Assembly: GCF_000143535.2 (NCBI RefSeq) | Contig: NC_037319.1 | Span: 2,232,001-2,296,000 of the forward strand | From: Botrytis cinerea B05.10 | Lineage: Eukaryota > Ascomycota > Leotiomycetes > Helotiales > Sclerotiniaceae | Reading direction: 5' to 3' | Length of the DNA: 64,000 nt | Shown here: positions 38,671-50,728 of the stretch, piece after piece | How the letters are laid out: every line of letters starts with the position of its first letter | Numbering within the stretch: the stretch's first letter is position 1 | Position numbers and translations under genes: made by a program | Notes under the pieces: model-generated | The model's input: the letters and a program-made list of their open reading frames with translations, nothing else | Databases searched by the model: none | Told to the model about the DNA's origin: nothing

Positions 38671-39691
38671 ACAAACCCCCAATCCAATAATCAAAAGAGC
38701 ATGATGAATATTCGAATTTCATTATACATCATCTATTTCTACACTAGAGGAAGCGGAGAATTCGAGATATGAGTGAATATAAAAATATAAATATAAATAT
38801 ATAAACACAAATAGTAATGAAAGCAATATATGAAGTATACCTGTGATTTTCGCAAATTGGATATAATATAAGGTTAATAATAATATGATTTGAATAAATA
38901 TATACACACATATATACATATATAAATCGAAATTTTGAAACCCCCAATGGATTTGTAGAAGCAAACGAAATGGAAACGTACTCCGTATATATATTATATA
39001 ATCATATATCTCTATAACAGATCATTTTCATATTCGCAGATTCATAAAACCTCTTTTGATTGATGATAAGTAATAATGGATTCGTAGAAGTAAACGAAAT
39101 GGAAAAGTACTAATGTATTATGTAATCATATATTTATATAGCAAGTCATTTTTATATTTGCAGATTTATAAAATCTTTTTTGATTGGTTATAAGTAATAT
39201 GCTGATGTTAGAATAGAGTTGTTTTGATTGAATAGAATTGTAGATTTTATGAAATTCTTTCAATTCAGTATACAATCTTAAAAGAAAAGAAAATTCGATT
39301 AAAAAAGAAATAAATAGATTAAAGTAATTGAGAATTTTTTTAATGATTTAATTAGTTTTAGGGTAAGATTTATAATAATGATGGAATTAATTGATGGAAT
39401 TGAAAAGATTAATAAAGGTGGATTTGAAGATGTATTTGTAAGTAAATATATAATGTTTGAGGTATAGTTGCTTTGGATATTTTTCAATATTAAAATCTGA
39501 ATTAGAATCTAAATTAGAATCTATAGAAAAGTTTAAGAAAGAGAATTAGAAAGAGAATAAGAGAAGAGAATTAGAGAGAGAATTAGGAAGAGAATTAGAA
39601 AGAGAATTATAAGATTTTAAGATTTTAAAGTTTAATTACATTTCTAATATCTTTATATAAGCTAGAATTAAGAGATTAGTAAAGTTTATAA

Positions 39692-39693
39692 AC

Positions 39694-39792
<99 letters not shown>

Positions 39793-39818
39793 CATTATTA
39801 TTATTATTATTATTATTT
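39692..39818. repeat. (ATT)n microsatellite, about 42 units
   Basis: An almost uninterrupted trinucleotide run with a single ATC. It ends just upstream of hairpin motif copy B. Confidence 0.95.
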
Positions 39819-39829
39819 ATAATTAAATC

Positions 39830-39872
39830 TCGAGCGTAGCGAGGATCGGGGGCTTGGGGGCTGGCCCCCATA
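39830..39872 (+). repeat. GC-rich hairpin motif, copy B
   Basis: Reads CTCGAGCGTAGCGAG, then GGGGGCTTGGGGGCTGGCCCCC in the plus strand (quoted only in part here: GGGGGC-TT-GGGGGC-TG-GCCCCC). Same order of parts as copy A at 36409, in otherwise AT-rich DNA. Confidence 0.72.
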
Positions 39873-40235
39873 AAGATTAAAGAAATAAAAATAAAATTTT
39901 ATATATCTTAAAAATAAGAAAAAAAGAAAAAAAAAAAGCTGCTATGAATCCACAGTCTGAAAAATTATTTTTCCCCAACGGCTAGTATTAATGAATGACT
40001 ATAATAGTAAGATAAGAGTATTATGACTTAGTTAATTATATATATATGAGATTTATTAATCCCGACCCTCAAACCTCAAACCTCAAACTCGAAATTCAAA
40101 TCTCGAAATTCAAAATCTCAAAAAGCATACAAAGTATACTTCATCTCAACTGCTTGACAACTTTGATAGGTTTGATGGTTGGTTAGAATATTCATAGAGT
40201 GAATGAGTAGATATACTGTGATGGATGTTGTTTGG

Positions 40236-40249
40236 GGGGGGGGGGGGGG
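40236..40249. repeat. Poly-G run
   Basis: An uninterrupted run of about 13 G in the plus strand, flanked by GATAGAATA-like degenerate repeats. Confidence 0.8.
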
Positions 40250-40708
40250 ATACAATGAGATGAGATGAGATAGAATAGAAGAGGATAGAATAGAATAAAA
40301 TGGACAGGATAGGATAGGATAGAACATGATAGAATAAAACGAGATAGGACGAATAGAATAGAATTATAATATCTACAAATAAATTAGTGATTACCCCCTA
40401 AAATCCCTCGATTCCATCCATTTTTCTTCTCGTCCGCTTTCCAAAGTAATCTCTTAAAGGAACGTTATCCCCTCCCATATCCAATCCTTAGCACATTGTA
40501 TCGTGTCATATCGTCATGTTTTTTCCTTCTTCCTTCTTTCCATACCATTCATATTATCCACATCCATAATCGCCCCCATTCTTTCATTCGTATCATTGTG
40601 TATTTATATGCATCCAGCCGGCGAAGAGAAGAGGCATAAAACCATTTCTTCCAGAAAAAGAAGGAAAGAGAACCCCTCTGAATCACTACAAGATCCCCAC
40701 ATATTCAT

Positions 40709-43700
40709 CTACAAAAGAGCCAAAACACCCATCACAAACCCCATCACCAACCCTGGTGCATTCATTCCCGCATTATTCGCCTCTATTGGCGCACTAGGCG
40801 CAACTGTAGCTACGCTCGTAGCTGCTACACTGCTTACGCTAACGCTAGGCTGAACAACATAGCTCGTGGTCTGGCCCCCAACAGTTAGAGTGCTGGGTTG
40901 GATGTAAGTTGATGTTTGCACGTGGGTTGTGTTTGCGTAGTAGGTTGTTCCGAGGGTGACGGTACGGACGATGGAGGGAACGGTGACGATGGCGACGGTT
41001 TCGATGGTATGGCCGATTGTGGTCGGAATCTGGTGATAGGGTTAGCGTGTGTTATGAAAGGTGTGAGGAGAGAGTGGGAGAAAATGAGAAGACGGAATGC
41101 TTACATAAACGGTGGTTTCGCCAATTGCGGCAGGGACGGTAGATGTCAAGGTTTGAACGGCGGTCACTTGAATTGTGTTTGTTTGGGTGGCGGTCAAAAC
41201 GATGCTATGGAGATGTCAGAATCTGATGCTTTTGGGGTAGAAACGGAGGATTTTAAACTTACGTTGATCCCGCACTGATGGTTGTATATACACTTTCAAT
41301 ACATGTTGTAGTTTCGTAGACATCAGTAGTCTTATATTCAGTAGCTTGAGTTGTAGTGCTGAGCTTGTTAGTTTGGACTCAACGTTTGACTTGTGATGGA
41401 TGATTAACTTACTATTGAACAATGGTTGTAGGAACCTGGACTTCAGTGACGATCGTACTGGTATACACTTTTGTGATCGGGACACCAGCTAGAAGTTGAC
41501 TATCAGTACTTGTATTTCTTGAAACATTCAAGTCATTTGAGACATTGAATACACGTAAAACTTGGGAATGGCATTTCATACAAATTGTTTGAACTTCAGT
41601 GACTGGGCATAAGCTAGTAGACGTCTGATAAACGTATGTTTCGATTCTTTACACCGAGTTAGTCAAAGATATCAAATAAGCAGCAAGAATCCAAAAACTT
41701 ACGTCTTAGTTCCTCCGGGTAAAGTAGTTTTTGAGTAGTCAGTAGTGTATACTTCAGTGACTATAAGGCTAGTTGAGGTCTTTGTAACGGTATATTCGAT
41801 TCCGGAAATGGTTTCAACTTCAGTAACAGGGCAAAGACTAGTGATAGTTTGAAGTACTCCTGTTGCAACACTATTTGATTATTAGTTTATGGCTCTCGAA
41901 TCCATATATGTAAGAAAGGATATTCTCACGTGGTGGTTTTTGCTGGGAGAGTAGTTGCTACTTGGACGGTGGTTCCGATGTTTGTGACAATAAATGAAGT
42001 AGTTGTGTAGATGACAGTTACCAGACTTCCTGAGACTGTTTTTGTCTCTGTGACTGGACAGAGAGAAGTTATTGTAGAAACAACTCCGGTGACAGCGCTA
42101 GGAAGAAGTTAGCTTTCGAAGAAAAGAGAGTGAAACGGGCTTGCCTACGTTTTCGTTGTGTCAGGAGCAGTAGCTGTAACTTCAACATAGGTAGGAAGAA
42201 TTGTTGTGTATAATGATGTGGATGTGTATGTTACAGTCTCCTCTTTCCCTGAAATAGTGGTTGTTTCGGTGATGGGACAAAGACTTGTGAGAGTTTGAAC
42301 CACTCCAGTCTCAACACTATAAAATAAATTAGTCCAAGAGTAAAGTCGTAGAAATTTAGGAAGGATTCATACGTCTTTGTATTGTCGGGAGCGGTGGCTG
42401 TAACTTCAACATAGGTAGGAAGAATTGTTGTGTATAATGATGTGGATGTGTATGTTACAGTCTCCTCTTTCCCTGAAATAGTGGTTGTTTCGGTAATGGG
42501 ACAAAGACTTGTAAGAGTTTGAACCACTCCAGTCTCAACACTATAAAATAAATTAGTCCAAAAGCAAAATCGTAGAAATTTAAGAAGGATTCATACGTCT
42601 TTGTATTGTCAGGAGCGGTGGCTGTAACTTCGATGTATGTAGGAACGTGAGTTGTATACACTGATGTTGATGTATAAGTAACCGTCTCTTCTTTTCCTGA
42701 AATAGTGGTTGTTTCGGTGATAGGACAAAGACTCGTAAGAGTTTGAACCACTCCGGTCTCAACGCTGTGAAATATATTAGTTCAGGGATAGCCTAGAGAT
42801 TTAGGAAGAACTCATACGTCTTTGTGTTGTCAGGAGCGGTGGCTGTAACTTCGATATATGTAGGAACGTGAGTTGTATACAATGAAGTTGACGTATAAGT
42901 AACCGTCTCTACTTTTCCTGAAATGGTAGTTGTCTCGGTAATTGGACAGAGACTTGTAAGAGTTTGAACTACTCCAGTTTGAACACTGCGGAAGATGTTA
43001 ATTCAAGAACAGCCTGGAGATTAGAATGGATTTCATACGTCTCTGTTGTGTCAGGCGCAGTGACAGTGTTGACGATCGTGGTGGGTACAGCTAGACTCAG
43101 ATATCAGTAACAATTCGTCAACATCTGGGTGAATCCTCAAAAGTCTTACCCGTTTCGACGATAGAAGTGGTGGTGTATGTCTTTGTGTAAGTATTTCCGG
43201 GGGCAGTGACGGTCTCCGTTACCGCGCAAGTGGTGGTATACGTGACGATGACCTAAAAATGAGTCAATCTCGATTTGAAGTGAACATTATGGAATGATCG
43301 TACGTCGGTGGTGGTGGTTGCCCATCCAGTTGGACCAGGCACAGTGACAACTCCTCCGCAACCTCCAACACAACTAGTGACAACTACAGTTGATGTAGCG
43401 ATACTTGTAACCCATTTCGTTGTTCCTTCTTCGGTGGTAGTTGAAGTGACCTATCAGAGATGAATAAGCTTTTGACTCTGAACGTGTCATCATGTGATCA
43501 TTGTGGTGTGAGGTCTTCATCATCATTCAAATATTTCTTAGATGTACTCGAAAGTTTCCATTTAATGGAAAAGACGAGTTTCTTTCAAATGTAAGAAAGC
43601 CCTTGAACATTGCCCCATCTCTCTTTGACAAGATGGTGTTCATTTGGAAGATACGAAGTAGAGATGACTTCAACCAATATTTCAATTGGAATCAAACAAT

Positions 43701-43939
43701 AACAATATCCACAATCATCCCACCACCAATTCCATCCTAACGAGACAGCACGCGATGAGATGAATCTTACTTACTGGACAGATAGTGGTTGAAGTATAAG
43801 TGGTCCAAGTAGTAGTATCAGTCTCAACAGGATACCCGGGAGGGCTCGAATAACCAGGAGGACTTGAATACCATCTTTCCTGAATCCCTTGAGCGAAAGT
43901 CGAGGTGGCCAAAGCCAATAAAGCGAAAGCTGCCTTCAT
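40709..43939 (-). CDS. Secreted, probably GPI-anchored Ser/Thr-rich repeat protein (cell-wall/adhesin-like), many exons
   Basis: Start at 43939 with a clear signal peptide, MKAAFALLALATSTFAQ. Exon 1 is 43775-43939 and exon 2 about 43304-43450 (Cys-containing, VTSCVGGCGG). The gene then contains a series of near-identical exons of about 168 nt separated by introns of about 56 nt, with borders near 42988, 42765, 42541, 42317, 42097 and 41870. Each repeats VVQTLTSLCPITETTTISG plus VTYTSTS and VTATAPDN blocks. The last exon (about 40709-41031) ends with a small-residue stretch and a hydrophobic tail, NAPGLVMGFVMGVLALL, consistent with GPI attachment. Thr/Ser/Val-rich repeats with one Cys per unit are typical of fungal wall glycoproteins. 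Function beyond surface location is not readable. Exon limits between 41030 and 41900 are the least certain. Confidence 0.75.
41870..43050 (-). repeat. Tandem exon-plus-intron repeats, about 224-bp period
   Basis: At least five consecutive units within the surface-protein gene. The units at 42317-42541 and 42541-42765 are nearly identical in both exon and intron; outer units are more diverged. The repeat unit is therefore exon plus intron, not just coding sequence. Confidence 0.85.
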
Positions 43940-45552
43940 GATTGCAATATGTAGCGATATGTTTTGAGCTTGTACTGCGTCAAACTTGTATAACGATAGC
44001 ACACTCTGTACTTTGCACCACAGAGAATAGGTATAACGACCGACTTAAGTACTTTAGAGAAAGAGAGGTCCGAAAGCAAACCTTTCTTATGAGGAGGTTG
44101 GAGGAATTTAATATTTGGTAGAAGGTTGGGACAATCAGAAAATGAAAACAAACACATGCGGGAACAAGGGCACTATTATCTATGGAATGGCAACGAAATC
44201 CTGATCTTAGTGCATCTTATAAGGCCGCATATGATTTCATGCTGGCGACGCAAATTCGGGCAAGTCTCTGTATCTTTCCTGGTCTACTAAGATATGAAAA
44301 GGTCTCCTCTAACTGGCCAGCCAGTATGCTACGTAGCTTTGGGATACGAGTATAGTGCTGACCAACAACAGTTCCCTCAAACTCGAGCCAAGCTTTGAAA
44401 TAAGAAGTCTAAGTATAGTAATACGAAGAGTTCGTGTATATAAACATATGTCAGTTCACTTGATTGCTAACGAATTCGGAGGCTGCAGTCGTGGGGAAAA
44501 GGCTAGAATGAACATGGGTTCCTAGTCGCTCAATGCTGTGAAAGCAATATTATGATGCATGAAGGAGAAAGGAACACGAGCTTTTGCATGATAAACAGTA
44601 TTCTTACATGGTGCCACCTCATGAATCACATTTCCGGGGGAAAGCGAGACCTGGTGACAAAATTTGTTCTCTGTTGTCCGTTCTCGAGGCCTCTAGAAAT
44701 ATTAAAAAACGTGGTGTGTCGTTTTCTTGGGTTGCTTCTGTACCGAGATACCAGGTAACACAATAATTTTTGTACCTTTCTCTAAATATTGGTGAGTGAT
44801 TTTCCCCTGCATAGGAAGTATCTTGACATCCGTTTCTTCCGGCAAAATGATTTCCTACGCAGGGTACCGAACATTTCTTTTTATTACTAGAGCAAACCTC
44901 GAGATGCATATGAAAGACTTCTTGCGTCTTCGTATTTGACTGTAAGGTGCATTAGGGTCTACTGGCGAACGCGGGGAAGGTTGTCTACTAGGATCCTGTA
45001 AATGGATAAGCTGAAAATCTGTGTCATGCATAACAGAGGCGGGGTGAGGTCCAAAGTAAAAAAAATAAAAAAATATCAGGATATGTTGGAATATGATTCA
45101 ATTGCTGTGCTTCAAACGAGATACTCAAAAGTTTGCGTGGGAAATGCATCGATGATCCAATTAAGAATTCATCGGGAAAGACAATGAAAAGCAAGGATGT
45201 GGCGAAAGGGTAACATTGTGCGACGATGGACTTCTGTTGGTAGCCTTTTCATGGTATTTTTTCTCGCTTGAGCTTCACTGTTGACCTGTCACTTAGTCGT
45301 TGCTAGGTATAAGTTGGGCTGTAAATAGGCCTGAATACCGTGACCGAACACGCCACCCAACAGCTCTGAGTCGTTAAATTTTCTTCCCGACATGTAAGCT
45401 GACAGAATTCGCATGAGAAAATCACCGAGTCGTGCAGACTCACCGAATGTCGGGATATAGTTCAGGTACTCTGGTGTGGGTAAAATTTGGGTGGCTTAGG
45501 GTAGTATTGAGTCAAGCTATCTTTACCTTATTCGTAATTACTTACATCTCGA
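43940..45552. other. Intergenic, no gene seen
   Basis: Upstream region of the surface-protein gene and downstream region of DML1. Small open frames show no family resemblance. A short inverted pair containing CCCGACAT lies at 45386-45456 (see findings). Confidence 0.5.
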
Positions 45553-47367
45553 CTAATCATCATCATCGTCGGTATCACTATCCCAACCTTCTTCATATGA
45601 TTCCGCGATCTCGCCAAGAGAATTACTGAGCGCCTCTCGTTCATCCATGCCAATAGCTCTATTTACTATTTGCTGAAGGCTTTTAATTCTCAGGGCCACA
45701 GACGTATCAGTCGAAAGAGATGTGCTGATTGAGAGATTCCTGATATTCTCATCTTCATGGTTAAAGATACCAGGGAAACTATCGAGAAGTGGAAAAGATA
45801 ATGGTGTATATGTCCTGTGAGAATAAAGTAAGAAGATTGAAGAGATAATCAAGAGGACTACTAACTTTGATAGTAATGGAAGACTAGCAGCAATTCTAAG
45901 AGCTCGTTCACGACCCTCATCATTTCTGTCGTTTTCTTCATCGTATTCCTCATTTCCTCTATAATTCTCAACTTGGCCAAATACATGAATCTTGCCGGAC
46001 TTCCGAGGACCGCGAGATTGCTCTCCTGTTTCTGTGGGAAAGAAGTCCATATCAAAATTGGCAGTGTCATTTTCCGCAGGCACATCCTCACCACGACTTG
46101 AAGTTTTTGCTGAAGTAACCCTCGTATCTGTGGCCTGGGAATGTCCGTTCGTCCCTGTGTGGACAGTATCATTAATTCCTGTCTCAGAATTTTGCTTTAC
46201 AGACATGCGTAATTTCGCAATATTCTGATTGCCATTGACATTTAATGTGCTTGCCAATTGGTCCAAAGTTTGCCTTGTGCCATTTTGAGGCTTCAATCTT
46301 GAAGGCAGTGTCATGCTTTCCATCGCGGAAGACAACAAGCCAGAAACTTCCCATGAAGAACTCGCGTCCAATTTGACGTAACTTGGCAAATGTGTTGATG
46401 GTATGGTCATTGGAATGAAAAGGGACGTTTGTGGAATGATTTCCGATATTGACTTCGCCGTGTTCGACAACTTCAAGAAACGTTTTTCCTGTCAAAATCA
46501 GTACTGATATGAACTCCAACTCAGCTCACCACAACTTACTCGGGGTATCCCCTTAATATTGTCCTCCAAGCCCCAGAACCATATCGTGGTCTTACCGTAT
46601 TCATCTCTCAAGCGATCCATATATCGAGCAGCAAAGCCACCCCAAGCATCATCAATACCTCCCATTATCTGTATGCCTTGCATATGATCGGCTTCCTCGG
46701 CGAAAGGTCGAAGATCACGATCCAACAAATCATGCTCTTTATCTAAGGAACTAAACAATTCTTCGCCAGCATCCCAATTTTCGAATGGCATTAAAGATGA
46801 ATTTAATTCATATTCATTGAGTTGAGCTATTGACCTTGGATGATAGTAAACGCGATTGAAGTCTGACCAATATCGCACCGATTCTGAGGTGAGCTTTGGT
46901 GGTTCAAGACCTTCTTCCAAACTTTGTTGATATGGACTCTGTTGGATGGCCGTTTGCCGTTGAACTACAGCTGGACCATTCCTGAAATGAAGTCAAGATC
47001 AGCAAAACTCTTGAGTTCTCATCGACATGTTCCGACGTCTCACCATAATCCATCGGTGATAACCGGTTCATCTATTTGATACAGAGCATTAATCTTCCTT
47101 AGAGAACCAAATCCCCCTTTCAGATCATAAATCAAAGTTCTTGGAGTGAAGGTTTCAGTGCCATCGGCTCCAATACCAGGTCTAAAGTGAACATCGTGAT
47201 CAATGGGAGATTCTTGATCTGCCGAATATGTAAAGTATGATTCCTATTGACTGGTCAAAATACGTTGATAGTTCTAGGAAAAGATGTGGTGTTACCTGAG
47301 TATTCCAGAAATGGGTAGCAAGATAATTACTCTTTTGTCCCAACTGGAGGGTAATGATTTCATGCAT
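45553..47367 (-). CDS. DML1: DML1/Misato family protein, mitochondrial inheritance
   Basis: Five exons: 47296-47367, 47044-47243, 46540-46981, 45866-46488 and 45553-45814, for about 532 residues. Starts [20 protein letters not shown], the tubulin-like first strand and loop of Misato. Further conserved blocks are [37 protein letters not shown], and [21 protein letters not shown] with the following [22 protein letters not shown]. The last intron (45815-45865) is free of stops in frame and could be read through. Ends in an acidic tail (SDTDDDDD). Yeast Dml1 is needed for mitochondrial DNA partitioning and morphology. Divergent from the AhpC/TSA-like gene, 475 bp apart. Confidence 0.93.
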
Positions 47368-47842
47368 ATTCTGCTACTTCCAGTGCTTTCCCCGAGAAAG
47401 TATCCAGCGCTCTGAGTATTGACAGCTGTCAAAGTTGTCACAGCCTCTTGTGGCGACGGAAAGAGTATGCTTTGATTATCGCTCAGCACTCGCATGAAAG
47501 ATAACGTTTAATGCATAGTCGGCTTACCTAGTGTATATGAACGTCAAACTTCGGAACTGTCAGATAAACAGACAATGAAGGTATCTACCTAGGTATCTGG
47601 TGATGCTCGAAAGAAGGGGCAATATGGAAAATCTTCCCAAGATCAAATTGTTTGATACTGATACATTACTAACCTTACAAAGCAATACGACAGGGATCAT
47701 GATAAGATAACAGACCCCTGCACAACAAAGCTACCCCACGTCACGAAGCTTTTTCCCCTCTATGAAATCATCGATATCATCCTGTCGTTAAACATCAACA
47801 GCTACATCAACAACTACATATACATATACCTATAATATTAAT
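47368..47842. promoter_or_regulatory. Shared upstream region of DML1 and AhpC/TSA-like gene
   Basis: Divergent promoter of 475 bp. Poly-purine and ACATCAAC stretches near the plus-strand start. No specific site recognised. Confidence 0.4.
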
Positions 47843-48547
47843 ATGACTTTCCAACAAGAACTTAATTCATGGCTATCTCCATCTCCAACTGACGTTCAAT
47901 CACCTCCAGAAATCAACTCCAAAGCACCTTCATCGTCCAAACTTCCATTACCAAATTCCAATCGAAAGCCTACTATTATCACATTCCTCCGACATTGTGG
48001 CTGCCCAGTAAGTTTTTGCTTTCCCCTTTACACATATACAACACTCTTGGCATCTTACTCTCTATATCTCTCTTCATCCAATGGCCTTATCCTGAAATCA
48101 ACTTCACAATTCAACCCACAGCTAACCATCTCCCTTTTCCAGTTCGCAGAAAAGACCTTCCTCACCCTTCGCAATCTTGCCACTTCTTACCCAAATATCA
48201 ACATAATAGCCATCTCTCATTCTACATCATCCTCGACCGACACTTGGGTTGAATCCCTTGGCGGCGCTGGCCCCATCCAAGTAGTCGTTGATTCTGATCG
48301 AGAAATATATGCACAATGGGGATTAGGCACTAGTTCCGCCTGGCACGTACTAAATCCCTGGAGTATGTTTTCCGTCTTTAAGCTTGGGCGCGAAGAACAG
48401 ATATGGAATAGACCCACGGAGAGTGGAAGTCGATGGCAGACGAGTGGGAGTTGGGTTGTGGATAAGGAGGGGATCGTGAAGGGAGGTGGAGTGGCGAAGA
48501 GTGCGGACGAAATTATGAATTTTGAGGCAATTAAGTTAATTGAGTGA
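47843..48547 (+). CDS. AhpC/TSA-type peroxiredoxin-like protein (thioredoxin fold)
   Basis: Two exons, 47843-48007 and 48143-48547, for about 189 residues. Splicing converts the open but odd intron text into CGCPFAEKTFLTLRNL, giving the family's HCGCP-F motif at the N-terminus of helix 1. Also present: PNINIIAISHS, VVVDSDREIYAQWGLG and the late strand SGSWVVDKEGIVKGGG, which fit the AhpC/TSA_2 (PRXL2-like) family. A redox role is likely from family knowledge. The motif has Cys-Gly-Cys-Pro rather than the standard peroxiredoxin TxxC, so peroxidase activity should not be assumed. Retaining the 135-nt intron would keep the frame open, a possible longer isoform. Confidence 0.83.
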   Translation: MTFQQELNSWLSPSPTDVQSPPEINSKAPSSSKLPLPNSNRKPTIITFLRHCGCPVSFCFPLYTYTTLLASYSLYLSSSNGLILKSTSQFNPQLTISLFQFAEKTFLTLRNLATSYPNINIIAISHSTSSSTDTWVESLGGAGPIQVVVDSDREIYAQWGLGTSSAWHVLNPWSMFSVFKLGREEQIWNRPTESGSRWQTSGSWVVDKEGIVKGGGVAKSADEIMNFEAIKLIE

Positions 48548-48904
48548 TGGTGGCTGTATGTTTTAATAGTATCATGGTTGACAAAATGAGATACAACGAC
48601 GATAGTTACTTTAATTTGGTAATGGGTAATGCTTTTGGGATATTGTTGGCAAGATTGGAAGCTCGGAACAGAGCTTGAACTTTAGAAGTCCACATTGCTT
48701 TCGTCCAACTATAGTTTAATATGAAGTCTAATATAGTTGTATTTTATATCCATCTATGTAAAACCCCCTATTCATCCGAAATCCTCATCCACGCGCCCCT
48801 TCCATTTTTGGGTTTCCAACCTTATTTGGCATTCTGCACAGCAGCCGAATCCTAACACATACCCATCAGCCATCAATGCCCCTCTCTCTTCACTCCCTTG
48901 CTAC
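48548..48904. other. Convergent intergenic
   Basis: Holds the 3' ends of two converging genes. Nothing else seen. Confidence 0.5.
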
Positions 48905-50146
48905 CTATACATCAATGGCAACTAGAAATGCACTCACCAGATAAACTTGATAAAATCCTAATTTCCACTTTCCACCCTCTTGAACCATTTTGGCCCGTCC
49001 GGCCCATTCAACCTATTTCATATATGAGTATACGTCCACGCAGCTTCACTCATAGCTACAAGATAAACAAATGTGACACTTACATCGGCCTTTCTCCCAT
49101 CTTTCAATCCATACTATATCAGTAGAGCATTAGCATCGCAACTCACAGATTTCCCCTCTTCTTATATTCTGTATCTTGCCCTCACCACCACCCACTCGCT
49201 CTCTCTACCCGAACCCAAACTCCCTGAACTACGAAAACACCAAGTGGACAGGAAGAACTCACAGCCACGACTCCAAACAGCATAACCTCCGTCGATCCCT
49301 TTCCAAAGGGAAAGATCTTGTGAGCCGTATGCAAACGACTTGCTACCTTTTCCCACATGCCCTTTCTGAAAGCCAGAATTTCTAGACCTTTATATTAGCG
49401 GGTTTTCATCGCCATTAAACCCTAGAGTCCTATTCCCTTTCCCTTCCATTCTCGCGCATCTTCATTTCGCCAAAGAAAGCACTCTTTAACTAATCCTTCA
49501 AACCTCGTGAGCCCCCAGACTCCTCCCTCATCGTCTTTCCTCCCTCCATACCAAAGAATACAAAACAGAATCGGAAGTCAAAACTCACCTTCTTTCCCCT
49601 TAACCCTCTTAATCCCCATGACTACCTCCGCATCTTCAGCAAATTGATTTGCATATCTATTGATGCATCCACATATTAGCTTTATCCTCTTCACGCTTCC
49701 CTCCCCCAACTTCAAACCCGTCCATTCTTCATCGTTAGAATTCTCAATCTCCCAGATCCTTGCTTTTCCTTCAGTCCGTCAATTCTAGGATATCAAATTT
49801 AATCATCTCCACCATCGAAACTCTATTTCCAACCCCTCCACATCATCGTAATCATTCCAAGCCTCTGAAACCCGAAGTTTCCGATCCCCCTTTCAACCAC
49901 CCCTTCTATCTACCCTCTTCCCGAAATCAAAATCATGAGAAACATCCGTTCTCTCTTCACCATTCCGATCCCTAACCTAACTCCTTTCTGAAACCCTCCA
50001 AACAAAAGAACAAAAAAAGGATCGACTCACTCCTCGTGCTTTTCCTCTGTATCACTCAATTTATAAAATGCCTCAAAAAACTCTTTAATACCCTCTTCTG
50101 CCTCGACCCCCTGTGGATACTCTGATGCATATGAATGTTGCGACAT
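48905..50146 (-). CDS. NTF2/SnoaL-like small protein, five short exons
   Basis: Exons 50031-50146, 49589-49656, 49263-49381, 49084-49113 (30 nt) and 48905-49012 join in frame to about 146 residues. The product reads MSQHSYASEY...GIKEFFEAFYKLSDTEEKHE, then YANQFAEDAEVVMGIKRVKG, EILAFRKGMWEKVASRLHTA, HKIFPFGKGSTEVMLFGVV, YGLKDGRKAD, VEWAGRAKMVQ. This is the pattern of fungal SnoaL-like (NTF2-fold) proteins: N-terminal helix, DxAxxxMG strand, R-KGMW helix, HxxxxIFPFG strand and xVEWAARA-type strand. All five junctions have GT/AG and the phase adds up. Members bind or turn over small molecules or are of unknown role; none can be assigned. The last few residues could change if a final short intron at about 48920-48937 is spliced. 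Confidence 0.8.
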
Positions 50147-50728
50147 CTTTACTGACTTCTGATGATGGGATGATGATGGGACGATGATGAATCAATGAGA
50201 CGGCTTGAAAACAATGTATACTGTATGATGAGAAAGGCAATGGCAAATGCGTCTTTTGTCAACGTCGTCAGGGTGGGGTGCTTCGGGGAGCTGTGATTAA
50301 AATGTGGGGTTCTCTACGGGCCCGAGTAGATCTCATCCCATCTCATCCCATCTCATCATAGATATTCATTGCACCTGCAAGCTCATTGTAGAATCACTTC
50401 AAACACTAAAAGACATGATTTAGAGTAAACCCCAAAACTGGTTTGTCACATACTAATTCATCCGTACACTATACTTCATTTAGTTAATGTAAATGTTATT
50501 CCATTTATCAAAATAAATAAACTATTGCCCTATCGTATCATTCTCCATATTTTGATCAAAGCAAGTAACCGACCAACGTGCTGAATGACTATCATACTCC
50601 ATCCATGCCAGCGCCACCTTGTCCCTATGAAATAATGTATCGAAGCATCATTCAACCCTTGATATAGCAAGCAACCTTCCCAGAAAACTCCACCTGATCA
50701 AAACAACCTTGTAATACTTGAAAATCAA
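50147..50728. other. Intergenic between NTF2-like gene and pacC 3' end
   Basis: Contains CATCCCATCT repeats near 50333-50357 and probably the pacC 3' UTR. No gene seen. Confidence 0.5.

Larger units (their letters stand above)
35279..40708. other. 5.4-kb gene-poor region rich in simple repeats
   Basis: No conserved coding region recognised on either strand. Open frames here are products of tandem repeats. The left 0.5-1 kb upstream of 35278 is the forkhead promoter or 5' UTR; short pyrimidine-rich tracts with tiny ORFs at 36270-36320 and 37790-37835 could be leader sequence of unseen transcripts. Contains the minisatellites and hairpin motifs listed separately. Confidence 0.5.

Noticed and set aside
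38329..38694. Open frames of Val-Val-Asp and Thr-Thr-Ser repeats
   Set aside because: They come from a perfect 9-bp minisatellite; there is no flanking protein sequence or start context.
41216..41485. Open frame in the surface-protein region reading as a separate small gene
   Set aside because: It crosses exon-intron borders of the multi-exon repeat gene in a different frame.
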